Part shown: positions 1 to 8,728 of the stretch, piece by piece
How positions within the stretch are numbered: the stretch's first letter is position 1
Layout of the letters: the number at the start of each line of letters is the position of its first letter
Assembly: GCF_007066085.1 (NCBI RefSeq)
Contig: NZ_CP041405.1
Location: 4,171,001-4,235,000 of the forward strand
DNA: 64,000 bases
From: Paenibacillus thiaminolyticus
Lineage (GTDB): Bacteria > Bacillota > Bacilli > Paenibacillales > Paenibacillaceae
Reading direction: 5' to 3'
Translations under genes and position numbers: made by a program
The notes under the pieces: generated by a model
Told to the model about the DNA's origin: nothing
Database searches by the model: none
The model's input: only the letters and a program-made list of their open reading frames with translations

Positions 1-480
1 GGCCCTTTTGCTTCAAGCCGAAGCGAAACGGCTGAAATTCCTGCCGTTTTGCAGGATTCCCTTTCTGGTCAAGTCGTCCATATCGAATTGCTGTATTGAC
101 GCAGGATTTTGCTTACCGAATAGGCGCGTCTGGAGAAATCGTGCAGTTTTTGCGGATTTCGCCTACCGGATAGAAGTGTCTAGGGAAATGGTGCAGTTTC
201 CAGGCCGTTGGAAAACCCCTGTTTTTTACGAATGGGTGGAGATTGTCCATTTTCCTACTCACAACTTGGACCCATAGCGTTTTAAATCGATTTTTTCTAC
301 TGAGAAACGAGATCCACCACATAAAAAATGAAGTGTCACAAAATCCCTTGGGCTTTCTCAACAGCCTGGCTTTTGCAGGAACTGCCTTAGGTAGCGGCTG
401 AAATAGCATAAATTCCTGTACAAATGCAGGATTCGCCGCTAGTCCCGCCACCGCCATTCCCCCTCTACATGCTCTGTTGT
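1..480. repeat. Gene-free border with short dyad and direct repeats
   Basis: No convincing gene. Two copies of a short dyad with the form CTGAAATTCCTGC...GCAGGATTC are visible near 31-58 and 411-433 (the second copy is diverged). A direct duplication of about 50 bp sits at 101-149 and 151-200; both copies contain a TACCG(A/G)ATAG block and end in GTGCAGTTT. Open frames across this stretch have no family resemblance and no ribosome site. Similar low-complexity repeat patches occur at other gene-cluster borders in this window. Confidence 0.5.
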
Positions 481-624
481 CCATTCTTGCCCGGCATCAT
501 GCTTCAATCCCTATGGGACAGTCCCTTCCTTCTATGCAGTTCACGGCAGCAATGCGCTTCACCCGCAACGCTTAGCCGTTCATATGCGGCGAATCTAGGC
601 AGAGCTGCATCGGCCCGGACGCCG

Positions 625-1308
625 TTAGCGGGAGCGGGGGCTCTTCCTCGGATGAAGGAAGAGCCGCAGGCATTCCCTCGCTCCGAGGAGGGCGACCGCC
701 GTGAACAGGAGCGCCCACAAGGCGGCCGGAACCGGGGTCAGCCGCGCCAGATTGGCGGCATCCCCGGCCTGGCCCGGATTCTGCACGGCCAGGATGAGCA
801 AGAATACGGGGCCCAGGACCGATTCCACCAGGGCGATGAAGGCGACCAGCAAGTAATAGCCTTGCCGCAGCCATGGCCATGGGCAGAAGCAGATCGCGGC
901 GGTCAAGAGCAGGAAGCCGATGCACCACATGACGCCGTAGCCGTTACGCACGAAGAAGAGCAGGCTAATGGCCGTGAGGATAAGAACAGCCATTAATCCG
1001 GTCTGCTGCTTCCCGCGGGAATGTCCGTAGAACAGCAGGACAGCGAACACCGTAGAGACGATATAGCCGGCGAGCGCGATAAGAATGAAGCGCCACGAAT
1101 GGGCTGCCGCGGAAGAGTACGTGACTCCGCTATGATCGGCGAATAAATGAATATACAATACTTTGCCGGACACGAGCAGGGTGACGATCGCGTGACCGAA
1201 CTCATGCACGAGCGTATCTACATTGCGAAAGAAAGAAGAAAACGGAATGACCCGCGTCAAGACGGCGGCCACCACCAGAAATACGACGGTTTTTCCCCAA
1301 TGCTTCAT
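625..1308 (-). CDS. M50B-like membrane metalloprotease-family protein
   Basis: A polytopic membrane protein of 227 residues resembling the peptidase M50B-like family. An HEFGH motif (the HExxH zinc-binding pattern) lies near residue 37, after a first membrane segment, followed by several hydrophobic helices. The start is the ATG at 1308, which has a GGGGGAG ribosome site 5 nt upstream; an in-frame ATG 27 codons earlier has none. M50 enzymes cleave within membranes, but M50B-like members are mostly uncharacterised and no second zinc-ligand motif was identified with confidence. The gene stands alone, so no substrate is suggested. Confidence 0.75.
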   Translation of the reverse strand: MKHWGKTVVFLVVAAVLTRVIPFSSFFRNVDTLVHEFGHAIVTLLVSGKVLYIHLFADHSGVTYSSAAAHSWRFILIALAGYIVSTVFAVLLFYGHSRGKQQTGLMAVLILTAISLLFFVRNGYGVMWCIGFLLLTAAICFCPWPWLRQGYYLLVAFIALVESVLGPVFLLILAVQNPGQAGDAANLARLTPVPAALWALLFTAVALLGARECLRLFLHPRKSPRSR

Positions 1309-1518
1309 CGTCGCTCCCCCATTTGGCTTCAGGTCAACCCGGGGTGCGGGAAGCGCGGCGGTTGTAGTGCCGCTTCTCCTCCATATCACCGGATTATCTT
1401 ATCCATTATATCGTGATCCGGCCGGAGATTCCCATCCTATTCTTCACTCGCTTCCTGCAATCTTGAATTCCTAGCGACTGCCCCTTGTCCGGCCAGACCG
1501 TGCGAACAGGCCCTCCGG

Positions 1519-1923
1519 TTAGATGACCCGGCGCATCGACAGGCGCACGGAGCCCCAATGTCCACCGTCCATATCACTGATTTGGACGCCCGGGTCGCCC
1601 CATGTATGAATGAACTTTCCATCGCCGATATAGATGCCGACATGTCCCGGAATCCGGTCATTCTCGAACCGTCCGGGAACGGTGAAGAAGACCAGATCTC
1701 CCGGCATGAGCTTATCCCGGGTGACGGCGGAGCCCTGCTTGGCCTGATCCTGAGCCACGCGCGGAAGCTTGATTCCGTAATGCCCGAACACATGCTGGGT
1801 GAAGGAGGAGCAGTCGAACTTCTTCGATTCTTCATAAGGAGCGGTACCGAATTGGTACGGGACCCCCAGGAACGATTTCGCGTATTGAATCAAGGCCTGG
1901 GCATCCACCCCCGTGCCGGTCAT
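1519..1923 (-). CDS. NlpC/P60 cell-wall endopeptidase domain (probably the 3' half of a frameshifted gene)
   Basis: A complete NlpC/P60 (C40) domain of 134 residues, expected to cut peptidoglycan stem peptides outside the cell. The nucleophile Cys38 lies in FDCSS, His94 in PGHVG, and a further polar site near His106. On its own this frame lacks a signal peptide, and its ATG (overlapping the upstream stop as ATGA) has no ribosome site. Reading this frame upstream of the ATG gives a plausible linker (DPDAGQTPPDGG) that joins the preceding stalk-domain lipoprotein if one base is restored near 1978-1982. The two frames were therefore probably one secreted enzyme. Confidence 0.85.
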   Translation of the reverse strand: MTGTGVDAQALIQYAKSFLGVPYQFGTAPYEESKKFDCSSFTQHVFGHYGIKLPRVAQDQAKQGSAVTRDKLMPGDLVFFTVPGRFENDRIPGHVGIYIGDGKFIHTWGDPGVQISDMDGGHWGSVRLSMRRVI

Positions 1924-2399
1924 GCGGAGCCCGCGCGCCGAGATGCCGCCGTCGGGCGGCGTCTGCCCTGCATCCGGATCGCCCCGATATCAATGGTCTG
2001 CCGTTCCGGATTCCATTGCACCGGAGCCTGGAGCAGCAGGGACAGGGATTCGACGGTGGCGAACGGCGCTCCCTTGAGCCGGACGGGGGCTTGCGGCAGC
2101 GTGATCGGCTGGCCGGAAGCAAGCGCTTCGGGGCGTCCCGGATACAGCTCATAGATCACGTCGGTATAGCCGATGCGCACGACCTGGTCGCGATCCTCCA
2201 TTCGCAATCCGAGCGCATGCGCGGCTTCGCGCAGCGGAATCAGCCGGCTGCCTCTCGCATCGATATGCGATCCGTCCAGCAGCGCCGTGCTTGTCGGACT
2301 GGGCGGTTCAATCGGATTCGGCTTGGCGCAGGATGCCGTGATCCCTAGCAATGATGCGGCGCAGCACAGCAGCCAAAAACGAACGCCGGAGTAACCCAT
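1920..2399 (-). CDS. Lipoprotein with copper-amine-oxidase-N-like (stalk) domain, 5' half of split hydrolase
   Basis: 159 residues. The N-terminus is a lipoprotein signal (hydrophobic run, then TASC near residue 24). A domain like the copper amine oxidase N-terminal (stalk) domain follows, with the typical pattern RLIPLREAAHALG...VVRIGYTD...LKGAPFATVESLSLLL...IDIGA. Despite the family name such domains are wall-associated modules in Bacillales. The last ~18 residues are arginine-rich and unlike the rest, as expected after a frameshift, and the other frame continues smoothly into the NlpC/P60 domain. The pair is best read as one anchored wall hydrolase interrupted by a 1-nt change. A sequencing error or true mutation cannot be told apart here. 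Confidence 0.75.
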   Translation of the reverse strand: MGYSGVRFWLLCCAASLLGITASCAKPNPIEPPSPTSTALLDGSHIDARGSRLIPLREAAHALGLRMEDRDQVVRIGYTDVIYELYPGRPEALASGQPITLPQAPVRLKGAPFATVESLSLLLQAPVQWNPERQTIDIGAIRMQGRRRPTAASRRAGSA

Positions 2400-2568
2400 G
2401 GCGAATTCACCTCATTCGTTTTGATAAAATATAAGAAGCACCCGATTCGGTCTATACTTGGCTTATATTTCTCGCAGCAGCGCTTGCCCCTCTTCGAAAG
2501 AGGCGAAGACGCTTCTACTTGCAGTGTGCGCCGGGAGCGGGCTGGTTATGTATGACAGCGCGCCGAAG

Positions 2569-3417
2569 TCAGCGTCCCGTCGCTTCGATCCAGCGGAACA
2601 TTCGCTGCACGGCTGCGCAGTGCTTCTCGGGCGGGAATAAATGACCTTCCCCGGCATAAGTATGCAGTTCCGTCTCCTTGCCGAGCGATGCCAGCCTGTC
2701 CCGCATCCGGACAGCATGGGCATAAGGAACCTGCTCATCCTCCGTCCCGTGGATAAGCAGGACGGGACAGCTGATCTGCTCCGCCAGATGGATCGGAGAG
2801 CGAAGGCGGAACGCCGCTTCCTGCCGGGCAGGCGTTCCTCCGATAACGCGCTTGAGCATGCGCCGCAGGTCGATGCGTTCCTCGTACGTCTGGGCCAGAT
2901 CCGATACGCCGCTCCAGAGGATGAGGCGATGGATGCCGGGGGCGCCTGCCGCCGTTCTAGCCGCGTTGATGGCCCCGCGGGAGAAGCCCATGACGGAGAT
3001 TCGCCGCGCATCGACGAACGGCAGTTGGACGAGCATGCGCCAGGCGGCGCGTACATCCTCCGTGTCGGAGCCGCCGAATTCATCCCGGCCTTCGCCCCCT
3101 TCATTGCCGCGGTAGCACGGGGCGAAGACGATATATCCATGGCTGGAGAACTGCTCCAGCCAATGCGTCCGCACGCGGCCGAACTTGCCCATTCCGCCGC
3201 GGCAATAGAGAAGGACTGGCCAACTGCCCGCCGACATGTCCCGGCGTTCCGGCGGCCAGCCGCAGGCCGCTTCCGCCGGGCGCGGAAGCTCCGGGCACGC
3301 ATAGTGGCCGCGAAGCCAGAGCCCCAGCCGCTCCGGATCCAAGCGGTATCCGGGCGGCAGGCTCAAATATCCGGTGACCTTGTGCTCCCCGGAGAGGTAG
3401 GTAAGATGGAGCAGCAT
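2569..3417 (-). CDS. Alpha/beta hydrolase of the prolyl-oligopeptidase (S9) type
   Basis: 282 residues with a full alpha/beta-hydrolase catalytic set: nucleophile Ser146 in GFSRG, acid Asp227 in LIHGTEDEQV and His259 in GEGH. The YRGNEGGEG loop and GTEDEQVP segment are typical of the S9/dienelactone-hydrolase-like group, which act as peptidases or esterases. No signal peptide, so probably cytoplasmic. It is transcribed alone, divergent from the Mug-type gene. Substrate cannot be predicted. Confidence 0.85.
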   Translation of the reverse strand: MLLHLTYLSGEHKVTGYLSLPPGYRLDPERLGLWLRGHYACPELPRPAEAACGWPPERRDMSAGSWPVLLYCRGGMGKFGRVRTHWLEQFSSHGYIVFAPCYRGNEGGEGRDEFGGSDTEDVRAAWRMLVQLPFVDARRISVMGFSRGAINAARTAAGAPGIHRLILWSGVSDLAQTYEERIDLRRMLKRVIGGTPARQEAAFRLRSPIHLAEQISCPVLLIHGTEDEQVPYAHAVRMRDRLASLGKETELHTYAGEGHLFPPEKHCAAVQRMFRWIEATGR

Positions 3418-3654
3418 GGGCGAATCCTCCGGTTCTTGTCCTTGGACATGTATTTTCTATATAGTGTGTCTATCGTCTCATATATTTCTTGCATCATGCA
3501 GCCGGATTGGCCGCGTTTTATTTAATGCCATTCATAGGTATTATAATCATAGGATTGACCTGGGAACCAGCAATCGGTCGTTGCTGTCATTTACTATTAA
3601 TCCCATTAATTTTTTTAATTTCCATATTCGGATCAAGAACAGGAGGCGGTATTT

Positions 3655-4164
3655 ATGAATCCGATACCCGATCATCTCGCCTGGGGGCTGGATGTGCTGT
3701 TCGTCGGCTTCAATCCAAGCCCGCGCTCGGGGGAGACGGGCCATCATTACGCCAATCCGCGCAACCGCTTCTGGACGATCCTGCACCGGGCCGGCTTGAC
3801 CCCGAGGTTGTACCGGGCCGAGGAGGACGGAGAACTGCTTAAGCTGGGCTACGGCTTCACCAACATTGTCGCCCGGCCGACTCCGACGGCAGCGGACATC
3901 ACGGCGGCCGAATATGCAGAGGGGCGCAACCTGCTTCGCCGCAAAATCGAGACGTACCGTCCGCAGACCGTATGCTTCGTCGGCAAGGGCGTCTATGAAG
4001 CTTACAGCGGACGGAGAGGCGTGGAATGGGGATTCCAGGACGAGCCGGTCGTAGAAGGCGTGCGCGATTTCGTGGCGCCGTCATCCAGCGGTCTTGTGCG
4101 GATGAAGCTGGAGGAGATCGTTAGCATCTATGCGCAGTTGGCCCGGCAGCAAGATGGGGAGTGA
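3655..4164 (+). CDS. mug: Mismatch-specific (G:T/U) DNA glycosylase, Mug/TDG family
   Basis: 169 residues of the Mug/thymine-DNA-glycosylase branch of the uracil-DNA glycosylase superfamily, which removes U or T from G mismatches in base-excision repair. Visible motifs are GFNPS (residues 18-22, the catalytic GxNPx loop), the HHYANPRNRFW segment that follows, and SSSGLVRM near the C-terminus (the intercalation loop, usually NPSGLN/SSG). An AGGAGG site precedes the ATG. It is probably monocistronic; a stem-loop follows the stop. Confidence 0.9.
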   Translation: MNPIPDHLAWGLDVLFVGFNPSPRSGETGHHYANPRNRFWTILHRAGLTPRLYRAEEDGELLKLGYGFTNIVARPTPTAADITAAEYAEGRNLLRRKIETYRPQTVCFVGKGVYEAYSGRRGVEWGFQDEPVVEGVRDFVAPSSSGLVRMKLEEIVSIYAQLARQQDGE

Positions 4165-4177
4165 ATCGCCGCAGGAG

Positions 4178-4198
4178 CTCTGGGCGGAATGCCCAGAG
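4178..4198 (+). terminator. Stem-loop after mug
   Basis: A perfect 8-bp stem CTCTGGGC/GCCCAGAG with a 5-nt loop starts 14 nt after the mug stop. A short T-run (TTTT) comes only 6-10 nt after the stem, so termination efficiency is uncertain. Confidence 0.45.
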
Positions 4199-4344
4199 GG
4201 CTGAATTTTCGAGCATGACGGAGGATAACTGTAAGCGGAAGCGCTCAGGCTCCAAGCAGCGCACTCCGGTCGTGAGAGGCGTGCTGAGGCGTTTTCAGGA
4301 CGTTTTCAACGACAGGCCCTTATCCGTTATACTTACAGAAGCTG

Positions 4345-4371
4345 TTTACGCATCGATTAGGAATGCGTAAA
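4345..4371 (+). promoter_or_regulatory. Perfect inverted repeat in the leader of the small gene at 4397
   Basis: TTTACGCAT and ATGCGTAAA form a perfect 9-bp dyad with a 9-nt spacer, ending about 25 nt before the TTG start. A -10-like TTATACTT lies just upstream (near 4328). It could be an operator or an mRNA hairpin. Confidence 0.4.
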
Positions 4372-4396
4372 TCCATTCAAGCAGGGAGTGACGATT

Positions 4397-4567
4397 TTGA
4401 GTAACGAGCATATGTTGGAACGCAAAAATGAATTGCTGCGCCGCAATATTCAACAGTATCTTCTTCTAGAGAATCAGCACGGATTAAGCCAGCAGGAGCA
4501 GCATTTTTTGCAGCATCTCATTAAGGAAATGCACCAGAACAATTATGAGATGAACCGTCAATCGTAA
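4397..4567 (+). CDS. Small conserved-looking hypothetical protein, 56 aa
   Basis: A short gene of 56 residues starting at TTG 4397 (GGAGTG ribosome site 8 nt upstream; an in-frame ATG at 4412 is an alternative). The product is a charged, glutamine-rich helix-forming protein beginning SNEHMLERKNELLRRNIQQ, with no signal or membrane segment. A leader, ribosome site and a strong intrinsic terminator directly after the stop make it a genuine transcription unit. I do not recognise the family. Its size and Gln/Glu-rich helices recall small sporulation or regulatory proteins, but that is only an impression. Confidence 0.6.
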   Translation: MSNEHMLERKNELLRRNIQQYLLLENQHGLSQQEQHFLQHLIKEMHQNNYEMNRQS

Positions 4568-4612
4568 CCCCCTCCCGCTTATTTGCGGCCCTCGGGCGTG
4601 CCATATAGCGAA

Positions 4613-4639
4613 GAGTCCGGATGCCCGGGCTCTTTTTTT
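4613..4639 (+). terminator. Intrinsic terminator
   Basis: Stem GAGTCCGG/CCGGGCTC with a 4-nt loop, followed by seven T. It ends the small gene at 4397-4567 and separates it from the helicase gene. Confidence 0.8.
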
Positions 4640-4716
4640 CATGGGAGGATAACATGTACAATAGAGAACATCGGGCTTGAACCGAGTGCAGCAACAGGCA
4701 ACAACGAAAGGATAGT

Positions 4717-6954
4717 ATGGTCATGCAGGAGAAGGAAGGGTTCTTGGCAAGCAAGCGGCGGGAGGGCATCGTTCTCAATACGGTACAGACAGAGGCGGTC
4801 CTTCATACCGACGGGCCAATGCTGCTGCTGGCCTCTCCCGGATCGGGGAAGACGACGACAATCGTGATGAAGATCGGGTACCTGATCGTGGAAAAAAAGG
4901 CGGATCCGTCACGCATTAAGGCGATCACCTTCAGCAGAGCGTCTGCGGCAGACATGAGGGAACGGTTCGCGCGGCTCTGTCCTGAGCTGCCGGTCCGCAG
5001 GGTCGATTTCTCGACGATTCACAGTCTGGCGTTCGCGGTCACCCGCGAGCATCTCCGGAATGCGCGCACTGATTTCCAGATCATCGAAGGGGATGTCGAT
5101 CTGGGGAGCCGGGAAGAAGCCCCGATGGGAATGCCGGCTCTTCACAAAAAGCTCATCCTGCGCGAGCTATACAAGTCGATTGCAGGAGAACATATCGCCG
5201 ATGATCAGATGGATGAATTAACGACCTATATCAGCTTTGTCAAAAATAAATTGCTTCCTTCGGATCAATGGGAGCGCGTCCCTTGCAGCGTGCCGAAGGC
5301 GGCGCATATCGCCCGGCAGTACGAGCAATTCAAGCGAACGGGAACGGACAAGCTTCTGCTTGATTACGACGATATGCTGACGGTAGCCTATAAGGCGTTC
5401 AGCCGTGACCGGAAGCTGCTGCAGCGGTACCAGTCCCGCTATGATTATATTTTGACCGATGAGAGCCAGGATACGTCGCTCGTGCAGCATGAGATTATCG
5501 GCCAGCTTGCCCAGCCGCACCGGAATCTGTGCGTTGTGGCTGACGATGATCAGAGCATTTATACGTGGCGGGCTGCGGAGCCGGATTATTTGCTTCAATT
5601 CAAGCAAGTATACCCTGATGCGAAGCTGCTGAAAATGGAGCAGAATTACCGCTCTTCCCGTAATATCGTCGAAGTCGCCAACCGCTTCATCATGCAGAAC
5701 AAGCAGCGCTATGACAAGCAGATGTTCACGGCCAACCCGCCGCAGCGGCCGATTGCCCTCACGGAGGTCGCCGAATACGAGGATCAGGCCAAAAAAGTGG
5801 CGGAGCGCGTGTCCGCCATAGCCAATTTGCGCGATACGGCTGTCCTGTACCGGAACAATTCTTCTTCGATTGCGCTGATGAATGAGTTCGATCGCGCCGG
5901 CATCCCGTTTTTTATCCGTGACGGGGACAGCCGATTCTTCTCGCATTGGGTGGTCGAGGATGTGCTGAACTTCATGCGGATGGCGTTTACCGACCGGCGG
6001 CCTGATCTTTTGGAAAAAATCCATCTCAAGTTCAATGGCTACATCTCGAAGCAGCAAATGGCGGCATTGAAGGACATTCACAACGGCGAATCGGTCTTCG
6101 ACAATTTGCTTCGCCATGTGCCGCTGCAGGACTACCAGATCAGTCTGCTGCAGGACGGCAAGGAGACCTTCGCCGGGCTGAAGGAGATGACCCCGCAAGC
6201 GGCTATCCGCGTTATCCGCACGAAGCTGGGCTATGACAAGGCCGTCGAGAAAACATGCGAGCGGCTCGGCTTCCGCAAAGAGTATATCGTCGGCATATTG
6301 AACACGCTGGACAATATCGCCGATGGCCTCGCCACACTGCCAGACTTCGCGGCACGTTTGAAGCGGCTGGAGGCGATCATGGACTCCGCCAAGCGGAACC
6401 GGGACGCTAACGCGGTCACGTTCGCTACGCTTCACAGCGCGAAGGGTCTGGAGTTCGAGCATGTGTTCATGATCGACCTGGTGGAAGGCATCATTCCTTC
6501 GCAGGAGGACATCCGCAGCTACGACAAAGGCGAGACCGCGGAGATGGAGGAAGCGGTCCGGCTATTCTATGTCGGCATGACGCGGGCAAAATCCCAGCTT
6601 GAACTGCTGTCCTACCGGGAGCGGGGCGGGGAGAAGGCGAAGCGTTCCCGGTTCGTGTCTTATGTGGAGAAGCTTCAGCCTGCGCCTGCGGCGAGCTCGG
6701 CGCAGGCGGTGACTGTGTCCGTACCGCAGGCAGGAGCGGCTTCTATCATCCCGAATGCGGTTCGGACATGGAGCGGGATCGGGGCCGGAACGAAGGTGAA
6801 GCATTCCACCTTCGGCCCGGGCGAGATTATCAGCCTGGACGAAGAGGCTGTCGAGATTCAATTCGCGGGCGAGCGGAAGCGGCTGTCCGCTTCCACTTGC
6901 TTGAGCCGCGGGCTATTGGCGTTGGCGGAAGAAGCCGTCCCTCCGCGCGGATAA
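4717..6954 (+). CDS. UvrD/PcrA-like superfamily 1 DNA helicase
   Basis: 745 residues with SF1A helicase motifs in order: Walker A ASPGSGKTT (39-47), a GxT-like motif Ia TFSRASAADMRERF, Walker B DESQDTS, motif III DDDQSIYTWRAAEPD, motif IV QNYRSS, motif V ATLHSAKGLEFEHVF, motif VI EAVRLFYVGMTRAK. The C-terminus (VKHSTFGPGEIISLD) is the Tudor-like tail seen in PcrA that contacts RNA polymerase or DNA. It unwinds DNA 3' to 5' in repair or recombination. It differs from canonical PcrA in the insert regions, so it is probably a paralogue rather than the essential PcrA. Monocistronic. Confidence 0.9.
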   Translation: MVMQEKEGFLASKRREGIVLNTVQTEAVLHTDGPMLLLASPGSGKTTTIVMKIGYLIVEKKADPSRIKAITFSRASAADMRERFARLCPELPVRRVDFSTIHSLAFAVTREHLRNARTDFQIIEGDVDLGSREEAPMGMPALHKKLILRELYKSIAGEHIADDQMDELTTYISFVKNKLLPSDQWERVPCSVPKAAHIARQYEQFKRTGTDKLLLDYDDMLTVAYKAFSRDRKLLQRYQSRYDYILTDESQDTSLVQHEIIGQLAQPHRNLCVVADDDQSIYTWRAAEPDYLLQFKQVYPDAKLLKMEQNYRSSRNIVEVANRFIMQNKQRYDKQMFTANPPQRPIALTEVAEYEDQAKKVAERVSAIANLRDTAVLYRNNSSSIALMNEFDRAGIPFFIRDGDSRFFSHWVVEDVLNFMRMAFTDRRPDLLEKIHLKFNGYISKQQMAALKDIHNGESVFDNLLRHVPLQDYQISLLQDGKETFAGLKEMTPQAAIRVIRTKLGYDKAVEKTCERLGFRKEYIVGILNTLDNIADGLATLPDFAARLKRLEAIMDSAKRNRDANAVTFATLHSAKGLEFEHVFMIDLVEGIIPSQEDIRSYDKGETAEMEEAVRLFYVGMTRAKSQLELLSYRERGGEKAKRSRFVSYVEKLQPAPAASSAQAVTVSVPQAGAASIIPNAVRTWSGIGAGTKVKHSTFGPGEIISLDEEAVEIQFAGERKRLSASTCLSRGLLALAEEAVPPRG

Positions 6955-7079
6955 TGGGCGAGGCGGCCCGGCGTATCCAGTGCATGCTGAAGGCGGCCCG
7001 TGCGCCTCACGTATACTGGAGGGCCGAGCCATTCGTCGGCACAAGCCGAGGGCGCCTTTTCCTCTACGGAAGACATGGT

Positions 7080-7847
7080 CTAGCTGGACACTGCGTGCGT
7101 GCGCCGCTTCCGCCTTACCCCGGCCTGCTCGGCATCCCAGCGGAAGGTCAGTATCGCAATGGTCATGCAGAGCACGGTGAATCCGGCCAGGATGGCGAGC
7201 GGCTCCCAGACCAAGGCGGACGCTGTGTCGGCATGAATGGCAGCGCCCATCGCCTTGACGAAGTAGTGGAAGGGCTGGAGCGAGGCGATGATGCGTACCC
7301 ATTCTGGGGCGCCATCCAGACGAAAGAATGCTTCGCTCGTGAACAGCATCGGGAAGCTCATCAAGTTCGAGATCATGTTGACATTGCCCTCGTCGCGCGA
7401 CAGATTCGCCGCGATATAACCGATGGCCGTGAAGCACACCGTCCCGACGAGCAGCACGAGGAACATCAGTCCGACACTCGCAACATGCAGCGTAACTCCC
7501 AGCATGAGGACGGCCATCGTGATGATGCAGCAGCTGACGACCAGCGTCAGCGCAGTCCGCGCGCCGGTCATGGCCCCGATGAACGCCGCGGTAGAGAACG
7601 GGGTGGCGCGCAGCAGCTTATAGATCCCCCGATTGCGGTGGGCCATCACATAGAAGGCCGTGACCATCGTCGCGCCGAACAGCACATTCATCGTGAGTAC
7701 GCCTGCCAGCAGCCGCCCGGAATAGGCCGCGTCATCGAAATAAATTCCAAGACCCGCCAACAACGCCAGCGGAAAAGCAATGGTCCAAAACAGCGTATGA
7801 ATATCGCGAAAAATCCCGAAGACCAGTGTCCGGAAAATCGTAATCAT
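7080..7847 (-). CDS. ABC-2 type exporter permease
   Basis: 255 residues with about six hydrophobic segments and the ABC-2 permease layout; a cytoplasmic segment YVMAHRNRGIYKLLRATP resembles the region coupling to the ATPase. It pairs with the ATP-binding protein 41 nt upstream. Together they form an exporter of the drug/peptide-resistance kind, but the cargo is unknown. Confidence 0.88.
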   Translation of the reverse strand: MITIFRTLVFGIFRDIHTLFWTIAFPLALLAGLGIYFDDAAYSGRLLAGVLTMNVLFGATMVTAFYVMAHRNRGIYKLLRATPFSTAAFIGAMTGARTALTLVVSCCIITMAVLMLGVTLHVASVGLMFLVLLVGTVCFTAIGYIAANLSRDEGNVNMISNLMSFPMLFTSEAFFRLDGAPEWVRIIASLQPFHYFVKAMGAAIHADTASALVWEPLAILAGFTVLCMTIAILTFRWDAEQAGVRRKRRTHAVSS

Positions 7848-7888
7848 CGCTAAAATTTCCTCCTTGAGAGTGGATTCGGGCGGACGGC

Positions 7889-8599
7889 TCAGTTTTCCGC
7901 CAGCCGCAGGTACAGCTCCTCCAGACTGTCCGCCTCGTATGCCGTGAGCAGTTCCTCCGGCGTCCCGGCGGCCTGAATGACGCCCCGGTTCATCATGATG
8001 ATGCGCGACGCGAGCTTATACACCTCTTCCATATCGTGCGAGGTGAAGACGATAGAGGTACCGCCCTCCGCGAGGGAATGAATTAATTCCCGAATGTCGC
8101 GCCGTGCGCGCGGGTCGAGCGCCGCCGTCGGCTCATCGAGGAACAGGAGCGCCGGATGGTGCACAAGCGCCATGGCGATGGCGAGCCGCTTCTGTTGGCC
8201 GCCGGACAGACGTGCCGCATCGGTTCGGGCGGCCTCGCCAAGTCCGCAGCGCCGCAGATGCTCCATCAGAATGCGGTCGGGCATCCGGCAGCCATAAAAA
8301 GCGGCGAACATACGCAAATTTTCCAAAGCGTTAAAACCGGGAAAGAACGGAGTCGACTGCAGCTGCAGCCCAATATGGCGATAGGGATCTGCGGTCCAAT
8401 AGCTGATCTGTCCCTGATCCGGCCGCCGCAGGCCAAGCAGCAAATCAAGCGTTGTCGATTTCCCGGCTCCATTCGCTCCAATGATGGCAAGCACCTCCCC
8501 CTGCCGAATCGTCACGTCCACGCCGTTCACTACAGTACGGCGTCCGAACGCTTTGACGAGCCCCGCCGCTTCGATTAAGACGTTTGCTTGCATGGTCAT
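7889..8599 (-). CDS. ABC transporter ATP-binding protein
   Basis: 236 residues. Walker A is GANGAGKST, signature LSGGQQKR, Walker B LLFLDEP and the H-loop TSHDMEEV. Start chosen at ATG 8599, which has AAGGAGATG 8 nt upstream; an upstream in-frame ATG at 8644 lies inside the promoter/operator. Energises the permease encoded just downstream. A perfect 20-bp palindrome overlaps the predicted promoter, so expression is probably controlled by the adjacent PadR-family repressor. Confidence 0.92.
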   Translation of the reverse strand: MTMQANVLIEAAGLVKAFGRRTVVNGVDVTIRQGEVLAIIGANGAGKSTTLDLLLGLRRPDQGQISYWTADPYRHIGLQLQSTPFFPGFNALENLRMFAAFYGCRMPDRILMEHLRRCGLGEAARTDAARLSGGQQKRLAIAMALVHHPALLFLDEPTAALDPRARRDIRELIHSLAEGGTSIVFTSHDMEEVYKLASRIIMMNRGVIQAAGTPEELLTAYEADSLEELYLRLAEN

Positions 8600-8635
8600 G
8601 AACTGCTCATCTCCTTTTTTATTTAGCCAATGTTT

Positions 8636-8655
8636 TATATCCAATATTGGATATA
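8636..8655 (-). promoter_or_regulatory. Probable PadR operator in front of the ABC exporter genes
   Basis: A perfect 20-bp palindrome TATATCCAATATTGGATATA overlaps a -10-like TATAAA 37 nt before the ATPase start. The core CCAATATTGG recurs as CCAACATTGG in front of the padR-like gene. Confidence 0.65.
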
Positions 8656-8728
8656 TTCGTGAAAGGAAAGCCGCTCGTTCCGGAATACGGATGATACGGC
8701 AAGGCTATGGCAAGAAGATTTCTCCCTG

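Noticed and set aside
4161..4370. 69-codon frame after mug
   Set aside because: No ribosome site, arginine-rich artefact of GC-rich sequence, overlaps the leader of the small gene at 4397.
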